Shown here one piece after another: positions 15,592 through 24,703 of a DNA stretch of 41,474 bases; the stretch's first letter is position 1; every line of letters begins with the position of its first letter. Where the stretch lies: positions 67,475 through 108,948 of the forward strand of contig LZRT01000060.1 in assembly GCA_002159075.1 (NCBI GenBank), in the 5' to 3' direction. The stretch comes from Bacillus thermozeamaize. Lineage in GTDB: Bacteria; Bacillota; Bacilli; ZCTH02-B2. The notes under the pieces are model-generated. The model made no database searches. It had not been told where the DNA came from and saw only the letters and a program-made list of their open reading frames with translations. A program made the translations under genes and the position numbers.

Positions 15592-17442
15592 GTGAAGATC
15601 CGGGTGGACATGGGAGACTGGATGTTAACCATGGGTCTAATCGGCTTGTGCCGGATTGTTGAATTTGGCTTGAAGGAGGGGCATATCCCTGAAGATGCCA
15701 GCACGCTCGTTAGAAAGCACCGGACCGGTGTGGAGATCGACACCGATGCGCTGGTGTACCTGCCGAAAGCATTCTTTCATTACATGTTGGATGAATACAG
15801 CATTGCAGAGCGAGAGAAGGAACGCCTGACAGAACAATTGAAATGGGCAGGCAGGGAAGAGTACTTTAGCAATGCCCTTTCCGCAGTCAAAAAGCTGATC
15901 AACGACAATACAAAAAAGATTGTCAAGTATTTTCCAGGCGAGGTAGCCCAGCGATTGGAAAAGGTTCAGGAACGTCTCAAGTCGGTCAAGAAGCTGGAAC
16001 ATTTGGAGGAACTAAGGCAATGCACTGAGGAATTTCTTCGCGTGTTGGAGCGGGAACCGGTCGACCAAAAATTAACCCTAAATTACTTTAAAGCGGCAGT
16101 GATGAATTCTTTTTTTGGTCAAGTATCTTTTCTCAATGTTTCAAAAAACGCTTTGGATCTTCAGGGACATATTGAAGAATTTCACAAAGATTATATTCGG
16201 CCTGTTCTATTGGAGACGGGCCTGTCGGAGTGTTTGCAGCATGCCCAATCTCCTGACGAGTTGTTGTCTTATCTGAATGAACATGCCGATTATGGGCCGT
16301 TTCGTAGTCTCAAGCGAAAGATGAAAAAGTTGTCCCTTGAGAAGATGCGGTCTTACCTGCAAGAAGATATGCCAAAGTGCTCCCTGATCCCTGGCCAGAT
16401 CGCTTTTAACAATTTCGAAGAAATGACCTTTTCACCGTTGGGCGTATCCCGGAACAAGGCGTACAATTTTCACTGGAACTTGGATATCGGACAGCCGGTG
16501 CCGATTTCATCATTGGCCAAGCTGGTCCTCTTCTGCGCGCCGGCGGGTGGGGCTGTCTATACACGTCGTGACGGCAGCCTGGAACAGGGAGAGTATCGCA
16601 CATATGTCGGTTTTGTGCAGACTGACAGCACCTTCGAAGATATCCTGAGGCGGAACAATGCGTTCAAAAATCACAAGGATCGCCAGGATCCTTTTGACAA
16701 AATCATCAGTACCCTGATTGAGGATGTACGGAAAGAAAGCCAGTTTGTGGTGAACCATCTGTTTTTCATCGAATTTTCGTCGGATTACCAAAGCAAGAAG
16801 ACATTGATGGATTATTACCATTTGCCGAAGTATCTGGCTCGCTATTTTCATGAACACGGTAAGAAACTGGATGACATTTGGCCCTTTGACTTCCGGGAAC
16901 AGTTTGTTCGCGCTGTTCTCTATGGATTGGATCCCAAACATGTGATTTTTCAGCAAATCAAAAGGCAAGTCGCGGAAGGCAGCCGAAGCGCTACCAACAT
17001 TTATGTCGCAACTAGGGAACGGCATCGCATCATGCAGTATAAACGACAATCTGGAGAAGGGGTGAAGGATATGAAGCAGCAGGACAAGCTGGTCTATTCT
17101 TTATACCGCAGCGGAAGGGAGATCCGCCAGGTTTATGAACAGGCAGAGCGGACACGCGGAGAAGGGGAGCCTTATGCGGCTTCCGCGAGCAAGAAAATCA
17201 CCGGTTTGGCCTATCGATTGCTGAATGCGGTAAAATCAGGCAATCAAAAAGCGTTTATGGATTCGCTCTTTCGCCTGCATATGTCGGTGGACAAGCCGAT
17301 CAACCCGGTATTCTTGAATGCCTTGCACGAAAAAGACGTGGATTTTGCAACTGTGGGGAACGCGTTTGTGGCTGGTCTTTTGTCAACCGATTTTGGAAAA
17401 GAAGGAGAAGTTGCTGTGGAGGAGGAGATCACACATGAGTAA
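15592..17442 (+). CDS. cas8b: Type I-B Cascade large subunit Cas8b (Cst1-like)
   Basis: GTG 15592 lies after GGGAGGTGAGAG; the frame runs back into cas6, but no better start exists there. The product has 616 residues. Its N-terminus, MKIRVDMGDWMLTMGLIGLCRIVEFG, and its overall size fit the Cas8b1/Cst1 family, which recognises the PAM and starts R-loop formation. No CxxC zinc pair is obvious. Family sequences are very diverse, so the call rests partly on position between cas6 and the Cst2-type cas7. The end overlaps cas7 by 8 bp, so the two are translationally coupled. Base composition is visibly more AT-rich than in metH, as throughout the cas operon. Confidence 0.85.
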   Translation: MKIRVDMGDWMLTMGLIGLCRIVEFGLKEGHIPEDASTLVRKHRTGVEIDTDALVYLPKAFFHYMLDEYSIAEREKERLTEQLKWAGREEYFSNALSAVKKLINDNTKKIVKYFPGEVAQRLEKVQERLKSVKKLEHLEELRQCTEEFLRVLEREPVDQKLTLNYFKAAVMNSFFGQVSFLNVSKNALDLQGHIEEFHKDYIRPVLLETGLSECLQHAQSPDELLSYLNEHADYGPFRSLKRKMKKLSLEKMRSYLQEDMPKCSLIPGQIAFNNFEEMTFSPLGVSRNKAYNFHWNLDIGQPVPISSLAKLVLFCAPAGGAVYTRRDGSLEQGEYRTYVGFVQTDSTFEDILRRNNAFKNHKDRQDPFDKIISTLIEDVRKESQFVVNHLFFIEFSSDYQSKKTLMDYYHLPKYLARYFHEHGKKLDDIWPFDFREQFVRAVLYGLDPKHVIFQQIKRQVAEGSRSATNIYVATRERHRIMQYKRQSGEGVKDMKQQDKLVYSLYRSGREIRQVYEQAERTRGEGEPYAASASKKITGLAYRLLNAVKSGNQKAFMDSLFRLHMSVDKPINPVFLNALHEKDVDFATVGNAFVAGLLSTDFGKEGEVAVEEEITHE

Positions 17443-18331
17443 AGCATTGTCGATGACTGTGATTTTTCAAGCCAATGCGCTGAATTACGGGGAAGGTATG
17501 GCCAATATCTCGGAGTTGAAAAAGTTTCACCGCGCCAATGGGGAGGTGTATACGTTCGCCTCGCGCCAGAGCCTGCGTTACGACATCATCCGGATTGGCA
17601 ATCAACTGTATGGTTGGAATCTGGATACGGTGGACAAGTCGAGTGGTGTGGTCCAGTTTCGCAAAGATGTGACGATTCAGGAATCGGTGGAGATGGATCT
17701 GTTCGGCTACTTGAAAACAGCTCAACAATCAGAAAAACGTCCGGCCGTTGTCCGGCTTAGCCATGCTGTCAGTCTGGAACCCTACCGGGGCGACATGGAC
17801 TTTTTGAACAACATGGGACTGGCTGCGCGGATTGGAGAGAATCCAAACCTGGCCAATATTGAACAACATCTGAGTTTTTATACGTATACTTGTACAGTTG
17901 ATTTGGAACGTGTGGGGATGGACGGCGAAATCCGATTGCCTGCAGAGGAAAAAGCGGAACGGGTGTGCCAACTGCTGTCTATCTTGAAAGTCCTCAACCG
18001 TGAAATCAAAGGGCGGCAGGAGAACTTGGCACCGCTGTTCGTCATCGGTGGGCTGTACCATGTAGCCAATCCCTTTTTCCTCGGGAAGATTCGCTTGGAG
18101 AAGACAAGGGATGGTTGGGGTGTCAACCGGAAGCCTATTGACGATACGATGGAACTCACTTTTGCCGGACGCGGGGTGGGTGAGCAGACAAAGATTGGCA
18201 TGGTTCGGGGCATCTTCAGCAATGAACGGGAATTTGAAGATGCATATGGGGATAGAGTGATGTCCGTAGAAAAGTTCTTTCAGACATTGGATGAACAAGT
18301 GAAAGAAGCCTATGGGGTGACCAACGGATGA
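17435..18331 (+). CDS. cas7: Type I-B Cascade backbone Cas7 (Cst2/DevR family)
   Basis: ATG 17435 follows GGAGGAGAT within the last codons of cas8b, giving 298 residues; the open frame before it belongs to the overlap. The N-terminus MSKALSMTVIFQANALNYGEG, followed by GEVYTFASRQSLRYDIIR, is the Cst2/DevR autoregulator signature of subtype I-B Cas7. Several copies polymerise along the crRNA spacer, and their thumbs interrupt the guide-target duplex at every sixth base. That property matters for the mismatch pattern of the regulatory target near 14810. The stop overlaps the cas5 start (ATGA). Confidence 0.93.
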   Translation: MSKALSMTVIFQANALNYGEGMANISELKKFHRANGEVYTFASRQSLRYDIIRIGNQLYGWNLDTVDKSSGVVQFRKDVTIQESVEMDLFGYLKTAQQSEKRPAVVRLSHAVSLEPYRGDMDFLNNMGLAARIGENPNLANIEQHLSFYTYTCTVDLERVGMDGEIRLPAEEKAERVCQLLSILKVLNREIKGRQENLAPLFVIGGLYHVANPFFLGKIRLEKTRDGWGVNRKPIDDTMELTFAGRGVGEQTKIGMVRGIFSNEREFEDAYGDRVMSVEKFFQTLDEQVKEAYGVTNG

Positions 18332-19041
18332 AAGCGTTGCGTCTTGGTTTGTTTCAGGAGACGGCTTGTTATAAGAAACCTTTTGCGTTTAAGGTGGGGG
18401 AGACGTATCCCCTGCCTCCTTATTCAACAGTGAAAGGCTGGTTGCACGCGTTGCTTGGGGCAGAACAACTGATCCCGATGCACCTCAGCATTCAGGGCAG
18501 CTATGAGGCAAAAATGCTGGATTATCAAGCCCATTATTTTGTGAAAGAACAGCAGAGCAACGAATTTCCTCTGATTCTCGACGGGCTTCCCGGGATTCAG
18601 GAATATCAATTTTCCGACATGACTCAGATGCCGTTGTATGTTCACTTGTTATATCGTGTTAAACTGCTGATTCACGTGGTAACTGAGGAAGCAATCTTAC
18701 ATCGGTTGATCCAACAGGTTGAAACAGCGAGCACCCATTTCAGTCTGGGACGTTGGGAAGATTTGGTGCGGGTAGACGAGTATGGTTTGGTTGATCTGGA
18801 GGAGCTTTCTGAATCGAAGGAGAACAGCTATGACGCGTATGTCCCTGTAGACAAGTTATCCTTTGAAACTCAAAGCATTCCTTATCGTTTGAATTGGACT
18901 TATGAGATCCGCAACGGTGTCCGCCACTGGCGTACTGTCGACGTGGGGTATGTTCCTAAAGGAACGACGTTTGATCCGGGCGATTTGCTGGTTGACGATC
19001 ATGGCGAACTGGTATTTCTTTTTCCAGAAATTGATTTTTGA
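18328..19041 (+). CDS. cas5: Type I-B Cascade subunit Cas5
   Basis: ATG 18328 overlaps the cas7 stop in ATGA. The 237-residue product begins MKALRLGLFQETACYKKPFAFKVGETYPLPPYSTVKGWLHALLG. This is the classic Cas5 opening, with a conserved Pro-pair and the S/T-V-x-G motif of its RRM-like domain. Cas5 binds the crRNA 5' handle and caps the Cas7 filament next to Cas8b. Length and position agree with the Cas5t/Cas5b group of type I-B systems. Confidence 0.93.
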   Translation: MKALRLGLFQETACYKKPFAFKVGETYPLPPYSTVKGWLHALLGAEQLIPMHLSIQGSYEAKMLDYQAHYFVKEQQSNEFPLILDGLPGIQEYQFSDMTQMPLYVHLLYRVKLLIHVVTEEAILHRLIQQVETASTHFSLGRWEDLVRVDEYGLVDLEELSESKENSYDAYVPVDKLSFETQSIPYRLNWTYEIRNGVRHWRTVDVGYVPKGTTFDPGDLLVDDHGELVFLFPEIDF

Positions 19042-19052
19042 GGGTGAGGGAG

Positions 19053-21266
19053 ATGTTTCTTGCCAAATCGAATCCGCCGCAGACGATCCGTGAACACACG
19101 GACAAACTGCTGGAGATGATGGAGTGGCTAAAGAATCAGTATGGTGATCGGATGCCGCTGATGGATCGGCGGATGTGGGAACTGCTTGAGATTGCTGTGC
19201 GGTATCACGATGTCGGAAAGGCGGACTCTGCATTTCAATACCGCGTGCAAAAGCGTTTGCAGGATCAACTGAAGCTTGAACCGGTTCAGCCCGTACACGA
19301 CGAACAGGTTCCTCATAATTATCTTTCTGCAGGGTTAATTCCCCAACGTGAATTGAACCTGACGAAAGAGGAGCTATATTTATTGACGCTTGCGGTGGGT
19401 TATCATCATGAGCGTGATCAACTGCCCGAAAAAGAGGCCATCCGGCGCGTTCTTGAAGAGGACATCCGTTTACGCCTGAGAGATCTGGCTGCCCATATGG
19501 ATTTGATTTTTCCGGAGGGAGAGATATCTTACCGCTTTGTCGACCGGTTGAGAAAACGATTGCGCCCTACGGACGGCGAACTTTTCTGGCGTTATGTGAT
19601 GTTGAAAGGGTTATTGCACCGTCTAGACCACACGGCCTCCGACCCTTCTGATTATTTGACTGTTGAAGCTGACGTGGAACAGCACATTCAAACGTATGCC
19701 AAACGTTATTTCATGCAAAAAGGACTTACGCCAAACGAGCTCCAACAATTTGCCGCTTCCCACCAGGACAGGCATGTTATTGCAATTGCCCAGACCGGGA
19801 TGGGAAAAACAGAAGCTGCCTTGTTCTGGATTGGCCAGGACAAGGCTTTTTTCACATTGCCGCTTCGAGTCAGCATCAACGCCATTTATGAGCGAATCAC
19901 CGATCCGAAAGGAATTGGGTACCCCGCAGCAGGGCTTTTGCATTCCGCCAGTGTCGATTATTTGACGGAGAAGGGAGAGGAGCGCTGGGAGCAGATCCGA
20001 AATCAGTCCCGCCACCTTGCCTCCAAACTGGTGCTGACCACCATCGATCAAATCTTGAAGTTTCCCTTTCTGTATCGCGGTTTTGAAAAAGAATTGGCGA
20101 CAATGGCCTATTCAAAAGTGGTGATTGACGAAATCCAGGCTTACGATCCAAAGATTGTGGCCATGCTGATTCGGGCGCTGGAGATGATCCATCACGTCGG
20201 CGGCAAGTTTATGATCATGACTGCGACGATGCCCGCAATTTATTTGGACAAGCTGCGTAAACGTGGGAATATTCCGCGAGAGATGATTGCAGAGGGCCAG
20301 TTTCTCGATCCAAGTATTGTTCGCCACCGCATTCAGCTTCGGGATGAACCGATCACAGACGCCCTGGAGGAAATCATCGAAAAAGGCAGAACCTCTCAAG
20401 TTCTGGTTATCGTCAACACCGTCCGTCTGGCGGTGCGCGTTTATGAACTTTTGTCTAAACAAGTGCCGGCAAATTTTCCGGTGTACCTTCTGCATGCCCT
20501 GTTTACCCTTGGCGATCGCCAGCGACTGGAACGATTCTTGCTGGAGTTCAACAAGCAGCGGGGAAAGAAGTCGGGTGTCTGGATTACCACGCAATTGGTT
20601 GAAGCCAGCTTGGATGTGGACTTTGACTGGCTGTTTACCGAGTTGTCGACGCTTGACAGTTTGTTTCAGCGCCTGGGACGCTGCTACCGGAAGCGTCTAT
20701 GGACGGAGCGGCAAGCCAACGTGTATGTGTTTACCCAGGAATTGTCCGGGGTTCCGAGCGTCTATGATCGGTTTCTTGTAGAGGAAGGATTGGAACTTCT
20801 GAAAAACTATGATGGGAAAGTATTGGATGAACCGGCCAAGGTGGAAATGGTCAGGGAACTGTATTCCCGTCACCGTCTGAAAGGGAGCGCGTTTTTAAAG
20901 GAATTAGAGGAGGCGCTTGACTGGTTTGACAATTTGGATCCATATCAAATGGACAGAAAAGAAGCGCAAGAAAAATTGCGCGATATTGAACAAGTGATGG
21001 TGCTGCCCCGGCCTCTTTGGGATGCAATTGAACCGCTGATCCAGAAATACAAAGAAGCGGAGACCTTTTCTCAACGTCACGAATTAAGAAGGCAGATTGA
21101 ACGCTGGACGGTCAGTGTGCGGTACAATCAGGTGCGGAACAAGTTATCCATGGCATTGCCCGAGGGACTGGAGCACATTTACCTCGTCGAGGCGGGGTAC
21201 GATTTTGATGAGACAAATCTGAGAGGAAAAGGTTTGTTGCTGAATACTTACGATCCTTTCCTCTAA
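19053..21266 (+). CDS. cas3: Cas3 helicase-nuclease (HD and DExH domains fused)
   Basis: ATG 19053 lies after GAGGGTGAGGGAG. In-frame TTG 19038 and GTG 19044 overlap or abut the cas5 stop and are alternatives. The 737-residue protein has an N-terminal HD nuclease with RYHDVGKAD (HD near residue 52), HNYLSAG and VGYHHERD. An SF2 helicase follows: Walker A QTGMGKT near residue 250, the Walker B box DEIQ near 358, TATMP near 391, and motif VI QRLGRCYR. It unwinds and degrades the DNA strand displaced by Cascade. All key residues appear present, so the interference machinery looks intact. Confidence 0.94.
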   Translation: MFLAKSNPPQTIREHTDKLLEMMEWLKNQYGDRMPLMDRRMWELLEIAVRYHDVGKADSAFQYRVQKRLQDQLKLEPVQPVHDEQVPHNYLSAGLIPQRELNLTKEELYLLTLAVGYHHERDQLPEKEAIRRVLEEDIRLRLRDLAAHMDLIFPEGEISYRFVDRLRKRLRPTDGELFWRYVMLKGLLHRLDHTASDPSDYLTVEADVEQHIQTYAKRYFMQKGLTPNELQQFAASHQDRHVIAIAQTGMGKTEAALFWIGQDKAFFTLPLRVSINAIYERITDPKGIGYPAAGLLHSASVDYLTEKGEERWEQIRNQSRHLASKLVLTTIDQILKFPFLYRGFEKELATMAYSKVVIDEIQAYDPKIVAMLIRALEMIHHVGGKFMIMTATMPAIYLDKLRKRGNIPREMIAEGQFLDPSIVRHRIQLRDEPITDALEEIIEKGRTSQVLVIVNTVRLAVRVYELLSKQVPANFPVYLLHALFTLGDRQRLERFLLEFNKQRGKKSGVWITTQLVEASLDVDFDWLFTELSTLDSLFQRLGRCYRKRLWTERQANVYVFTQELSGVPSVYDRFLVEEGLELLKNYDGKVLDEPAKVEMVRELYSRHRLKGSAFLKELEEALDWFDNLDPYQMDRKEAQEKLRDIEQVMVLPRPLWDAIEPLIQKYKEAETFSQRHELRRQIERWTVSVRYNQVRNKLSMALPEGLEHIYLVEAGYDFDETNLRGKGLLLNTYDPFL

Positions 21267-21317
21267 AATTGCTGTTTTTGTTCACGTGTCAATTTGTGGA
21301 AGATGGAGGGGGCCTTT

Positions 21318-21827
21318 TTGAGTGAAGCAATTACCGGGGTGCATGTGCATTATTATGTGGTCTGTCGACGGAAGCTTTGGCTTTTTGACAAAGGGATTGC
21401 AATGGAGCAAGAAAGCGATCGTGTGTTTGAAGGAAAGTTGCTTCATGAACGTTCCTATCCGTACCTTGAGTCGAAAGAGATTCTGATTGATAACCGATTT
21501 AAGATTGATGCGATTGATGGAGAATATGTGCGCGAAGTGAAACTGACAAGCCGAATGCAGGAAGCGGATCGATGGCAGATGCTGTTTTACCTGTATGAAC
21601 TCAAACGCAGGGGTGTCCAAAAAAAGGGGTTGATCAGTTATCCGAAAGAACGAAGAACCGAAGAAATTGTACTGAGTTTTGAAGATGAGCAAAAGTTGGA
21701 ACGAATGATGAAAGAGATTGAAGAGATTATCGCCTTGCCAACACCTCCCCCATTGAAAAGGCTCCGGTATTGCGCCAAGTGTTCCTACTATGAATTTTGC
21801 TTTGCAATGGAGCGTGAGGAAGAATGA
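21318..21827 (+). CDS. cas4: Cas4 RecB-like exonuclease with iron-sulfur cluster
   Basis: TTG 21318 follows GGAGGGGG by about 6 bp; TTG 21294 further upstream lacks a ribosome site. The product of 169 residues starts MSEAITGVHVHYYVVCRRKLWLF. One cysteine near the N-terminus (VVCRRK) and three near the C-terminus (YCAKCSYYEFC) form the 4Fe-4S site. The nuclease core shows FKIDAID and REVKLTSRM. Cas4 trims prespacers and selects their PAM together with Cas1-Cas2. Its stop overlaps the cas1 start. Confidence 0.93.
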   Translation: MSEAITGVHVHYYVVCRRKLWLFDKGIAMEQESDRVFEGKLLHERSYPYLESKEILIDNRFKIDAIDGEYVREVKLTSRMQEADRWQMLFYLYELKRRGVQKKGLISYPKERRTEEIVLSFEDEQKLERMMKEIEEIIALPTPPPLKRLRYCAKCSYYEFCFAMEREEE

Positions 21828-22804
21828 AGGACTACTATATTTTTTCAAATGGAAATTTAAAGCGAAAGGATAATACCTTATACTTTGTCGATTCAGACGG
21901 ACATTCCAAACCTTTGCCGGTCGCTGTTGCGGATAACATTCACATCATGGGTCAGGTTGATCTTAATACCTCTTTACTCAATCTTGTCAGCCAATATGGA
22001 ATCCGGATTCATTTTTACAATTACTACGGGTTTTATTCGGGGACGTTTTATCCACGCCCCCGAAACATTTCTGGGCATACAGTGATTCAGCAAACAGCTC
22101 ATTATCTGGATTACGGCAAGCGAATGTATCTGGCACGCTCCTTTCTGCAAGGTGGCATTCATCATATGCTGAGGCTTTTGCGAAGGTACAAAGAAAAAAC
22201 GGCAGCCTATGTGGATACCATTCTTTCCGAGGCAACCAAGTTGGAAGATGCTCAAACCATTCAAGAGCTCATGGGGATCGAGGGGCGCATTCGTCAAATA
22301 TACTATCAGTCATTTAATAACATATTGAATCATGGCTTTGTATTTGAGGCCAGGGAAAAGCGGCCACCGACAGATCCTTTGAATGCGCTCATTTCTTTTG
22401 GCAATTCCTTGGTTTACTCGGCCATTGTTTCTGAGATTTACAAGACACAATTGGATCCGACGATCAGCTATTTGCATGAACCTTCTAGCAAGCGGTTTTC
22501 GTTGAGTCTTGATTTGGCTGAAATTTTTAAACCCTTGATTGTGGATTCGGTGCTCATTTCATCAATCAATAATCGCATCATCAATCATAAGCATTTCTAT
22601 TCACTAGATGGCATGGTTTTGCTAAATGAAGAAGGACAAAAGCGGTTTATTACGGAATGGCAGAAAAAATTGGATACCACCATCAGGCACCGTACGTTAA
22701 AAAGAAACGTTTCATATCGATATTTTATTCGCCTGGAATGTTATAAGTTGATAAAACATGTGATCGGTGATGAAACATATAAGCCGTTAAAAGCCTGGTG
22801 GTGA
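21824..22804 (+). CDS. cas1: Cas1 spacer integrase
   Basis: ATG 21824 overlaps the cas4 stop. The 326-residue protein has the Cas1b layout: an N-terminal beta domain (YYIFSNGNLKRKDNTLYF) and a helical catalytic domain. The metal ligands are recognisable in GIEGRIRQIYY (Glu), LHEPSSKRFSLSLDLAEIFKPLIVD (His and the acidic residues). It integrates new spacers at the leader end of the array together with Cas2. No frameshift or lost catalytic motif is seen, so adaptation should be possible unless the downstream insertion affects it. Confidence 0.95.
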   Translation: MKDYYIFSNGNLKRKDNTLYFVDSDGHSKPLPVAVADNIHIMGQVDLNTSLLNLVSQYGIRIHFYNYYGFYSGTFYPRPRNISGHTVIQQTAHYLDYGKRMYLARSFLQGGIHHMLRLLRRYKEKTAAYVDTILSEATKLEDAQTIQELMGIEGRIRQIYYQSFNNILNHGFVFEAREKRPPTDPLNALISFGNSLVYSAIVSEIYKTQLDPTISYLHEPSSKRFSLSLDLAEIFKPLIVDSVLISSINNRIINHKHFYSLDGMVLLNEEGQKRFITEWQKKLDTTIRHRTLKRNVSYRYFIRLECYKLIKHVIGDETYKPLKAWW

Positions 22805-22831
22805 TAGCAGGATTCAATAGGGGGCTAGCTT

Positions 22832-23095
22832 ATGTTCGTGATCATCACCTATGATGTGGGAGAAAAGAGGGTTCAAAAGGTATGCAAGAAATTACGGGAG
22901 TATCTAACCTGGACACAGAATTCCGTATTTGAAGGGGAAATCACGAAGGGCCTTCTAATGAAGTGTCTTAGTGAACTGGAACGAATTATAGACAAAGAAG
23001 AGGATTCTATCTATTTATATCAAGTGGAAAATCCAAGGCATATTCGTAAGAACGTGTTTGGGCAAGAAAAGAATATGGATGAGTTGTTCTTATAA
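22832..23095 (+). CDS. cas2: Cas2 adaptation endoribonuclease-like protein
   Basis: ATG 22832, 27 bp after cas1. The 87-residue product begins MFVIITYDVGEKRVQKVCKKLREYL, the standard Cas2 ferredoxin-like start with the conserved Asp at the end of strand 1. It continues with WTQNSVFEGEIT and ends with the usual short basic and acidic tail. Cas2 bridges two Cas1 dimers during spacer integration. It is the last cas gene. An IS256-family element begins 36 bp after its stop and separates it from the leader and array. Confidence 0.95.
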   Translation: MFVIITYDVGEKRVQKVCKKLREYLTWTQNSVFEGEITKGLLMKCLSELERIIDKEEDSIYLYQVENPRHIRKNVFGQEKNMDELFL

Positions 23096-23122
23096 ACGTG
23101 CTTGCAGATCCTAAAGCGGTAA

Positions 23123-23130
23123 CCAAGGAG
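23123..23130. repeat. left target-site duplication of the IS256-family element
   Basis: CCAAGGAG stands immediately before the left inverted repeat and recurs at 24696-24703 immediately after the right one. Eight base pairs is the usual duplication for this family. Confidence 0.75.
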
Positions 23131-23191
23131 AGTTGAGTCCGTATAATTGTGTAAAATTGGATCCTCTCTGTAAAAAAAGAGAGCCATTTTC

Positions 23192-23247
23192 AATTCCCCT
23201 CGGTTAGAATGTAGTTGACCTGACAACATTCCAAGGAGAGGGGAATT
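23192..23247 (+). promoter_or_regulatory. hairpin that could hide the transposase ribosome-binding site
   Basis: AATTCCCCTC (23192-23201) is complementary to GAGGGGAATT (23238-23247), which is part of the transposase ribosome site. An inner stem GTTG/CAAC (23214-23217 and 23224-23227) supports it. In a transcript read in from cas2 the site would be folded away. This is a known way for insertion sequences to avoid activation by outside promoters. Confidence 0.55.
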
Positions 23248-23251
23248 TGAA

Positions 23252-24478
23252 ATGGCTCAATATCAGATTACCGTAGATTCGCAACTGTTGCATCAACTTT
23301 TTCTTAGTAACTCGCAGGATGCGGGAGTAACCAAGCTGCTGGAATCCGTATTGAACCAAGTGTTGCAAGCCCAGGCAACGGAACAGTTGGGGGCAGAGCC
23401 CTACGAACGGACGGAAGGACGCCAAGGATATCGAAACGGGACGTATCCGCACCAATTAACCACTCGTGTTGGCACCATTACGCTTCGTGTTCCCCGAATT
23501 CGTAACGGAAAGTTCTCAACGGAGTTGTTTGCCCGTTACCAACGCAGCGAACAAGCTCTGGTATTGGCTTTGATGGAGATGGTGGTCAACGGAGTGTCGA
23601 CTCGAAAAGTGGCCCAGATCACGGAAGAGTTATGCGGTACGGAGTTTTCGAAATCCACGGTGTCGGAATTGTGCAAGCGTCTCGATCCTGTCGTGACGGC
23701 CTGGAACAACCGTCCGCTTCATGACAACCCGTTTCCCTTTGTCATCGTTGATGCGCTGGTACTCAAAGTGCGGGAAGAAAGTCGAGTGCGGTCCCGAGGC
23801 GCTCTTATCGGGATTGGTGTCAACACCGACGGATATCGCGAGGTATTGGGCTTGATGCTTGGCGACAGCGAGTCGGAAGCCAGTTGGAGTGAATTTTTTG
23901 GCTGGCTGAAAAGCCGCGGGCTTCGAGGCGTCGATCTGATTGTGTCGGATGACCACGGAGGATTGGTTCGAGCCATCCGCAGGAACTTTCAAGGCGTCAC
24001 CTGGCAGCGGTGCCAGACACACTTCCTGCGCAATATTCTGGATGCCACGCCGAAAGCGCTGCAGGATGAGGTACATAGCCGGGTACGAGCCATTTTGGAT
24101 GCACCTGATCACGATACGGCACGGCTGCTCCTGAATCAGGTACTGGAGGCATACGAAACGAAAGCTCCGAAAGCCATGGCAGTCCTGGAAGCTGGTTTTG
24201 AAGACGCGACGGCGGTCTTGCTTTTGCCGGAAAAGTATCGCAAGCGACTCCGTACCACCAATGCTCTGGAGCGCCTGAATGAGGAAATCCGCCGCCGTGA
24301 ACGGGTGATTCGGATCTTTCCGAATCGTGAATCGGCCATACGTCTGATCGGTGCATTGCTCATGGAAATCGATGAGAAATGGGCAAGCGGCAGAAAGTAT
24401 TTGGATATGGGTGAATATCTGGAGTGGCGCGAATCACAGGTCACCAACATGAGTGCCAAAGTCACGCGTATCGGCTAA
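23252..24478 (+). CDS. IS256-family (mutator-type) DDE transposase
   Basis: ATG 23252 follows AAGGAGAGGGG. The 408-residue product is full length. The N-terminal part has TEQLGAEPYERTEGRQGYRNGTY and VPRIRNGKF, typical of the family. The catalytic residues fit FVIVDALVLKVRE (first Asp), VDLIVSDDHGG (second Asp) and ALERLNEEIRRRERVIRIFP (Glu), with the CxxH-type motif WQRCQTHFLRN between them. No stop or frameshift interrupts it, so it is probably active. It catalyses copy-out/paste-in transposition through circular intermediates, as described for this family. The gene is more GC-rich than the adjacent cas2. Confidence 0.95.
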   Translation: MAQYQITVDSQLLHQLFLSNSQDAGVTKLLESVLNQVLQAQATEQLGAEPYERTEGRQGYRNGTYPHQLTTRVGTITLRVPRIRNGKFSTELFARYQRSEQALVLALMEMVVNGVSTRKVAQITEELCGTEFSKSTVSELCKRLDPVVTAWNNRPLHDNPFPFVIVDALVLKVREESRVRSRGALIGIGVNTDGYREVLGLMLGDSESEASWSEFFGWLKSRGLRGVDLIVSDDHGGLVRAIRRNFQGVTWQRCQTHFLRNILDATPKALQDEVHSRVRAILDAPDHDTARLLLNQVLEAYETKAPKAMAVLEAGFEDATAVLLLPEKYRKRLRTTNALERLNEEIRRRERVIRIFPNRESAIRLIGALLMEIDEKWASGRKYLDMGEYLEWRESQVTNMSAKVTRIG

Positions 24479-24695
24479 CGGACGTCTATCGCAGCCTGTC
24501 AAAGCCGCGAAGCGTTCCATTTGGCCTTGACAGGCAATTGCTCAACACACTATAACTGCCCAGCAATCCTTTGCTGGGCATGCCACACGGCGAGTGACGG
24601 GGAGCAGGGGGCGTGCTTCCTGCGTCTCCCCCTTCGGGGGAAGGAATGAGGTATTCTAACCGAGGGCGAATTTACACACAAATATGGACTTGATC

Positions 24696-24703
24696 CCAAG
24701 GAG
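24696..24703. repeat. right target-site duplication of the IS256-family element
   Basis: CCAAGGAG, identical to 23123-23130, follows the right inverted repeat. Confidence 0.75.

Larger units (their letters stand above)
23131..24695. mobile_element. IS256-family insertion sequence, complete (about 1565 bp)
   Basis: The ends are imperfect inverted repeats of about 25 bp. The left one begins AGTTGAGTCCGTAT and includes TGTGTAAA. The right one, read inward on the minus strand, begins GATCAAGTCCATAT and includes GTGTGTAAA. Both lie directly inside the 8-bp duplication. One transposase gene fills the element. Its 3' part holds hairpins (CCTGTCAA/TTGACAGG at 24495-24534, GCCCAGCAA/TTGCTGGGC at 24558-24579, and CCCCC/GGGGG at 24628-24640). 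The recognisable target duplication suggests a relatively recent insertion between cas2 and the CRISPR leader. Confidence 0.88.
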
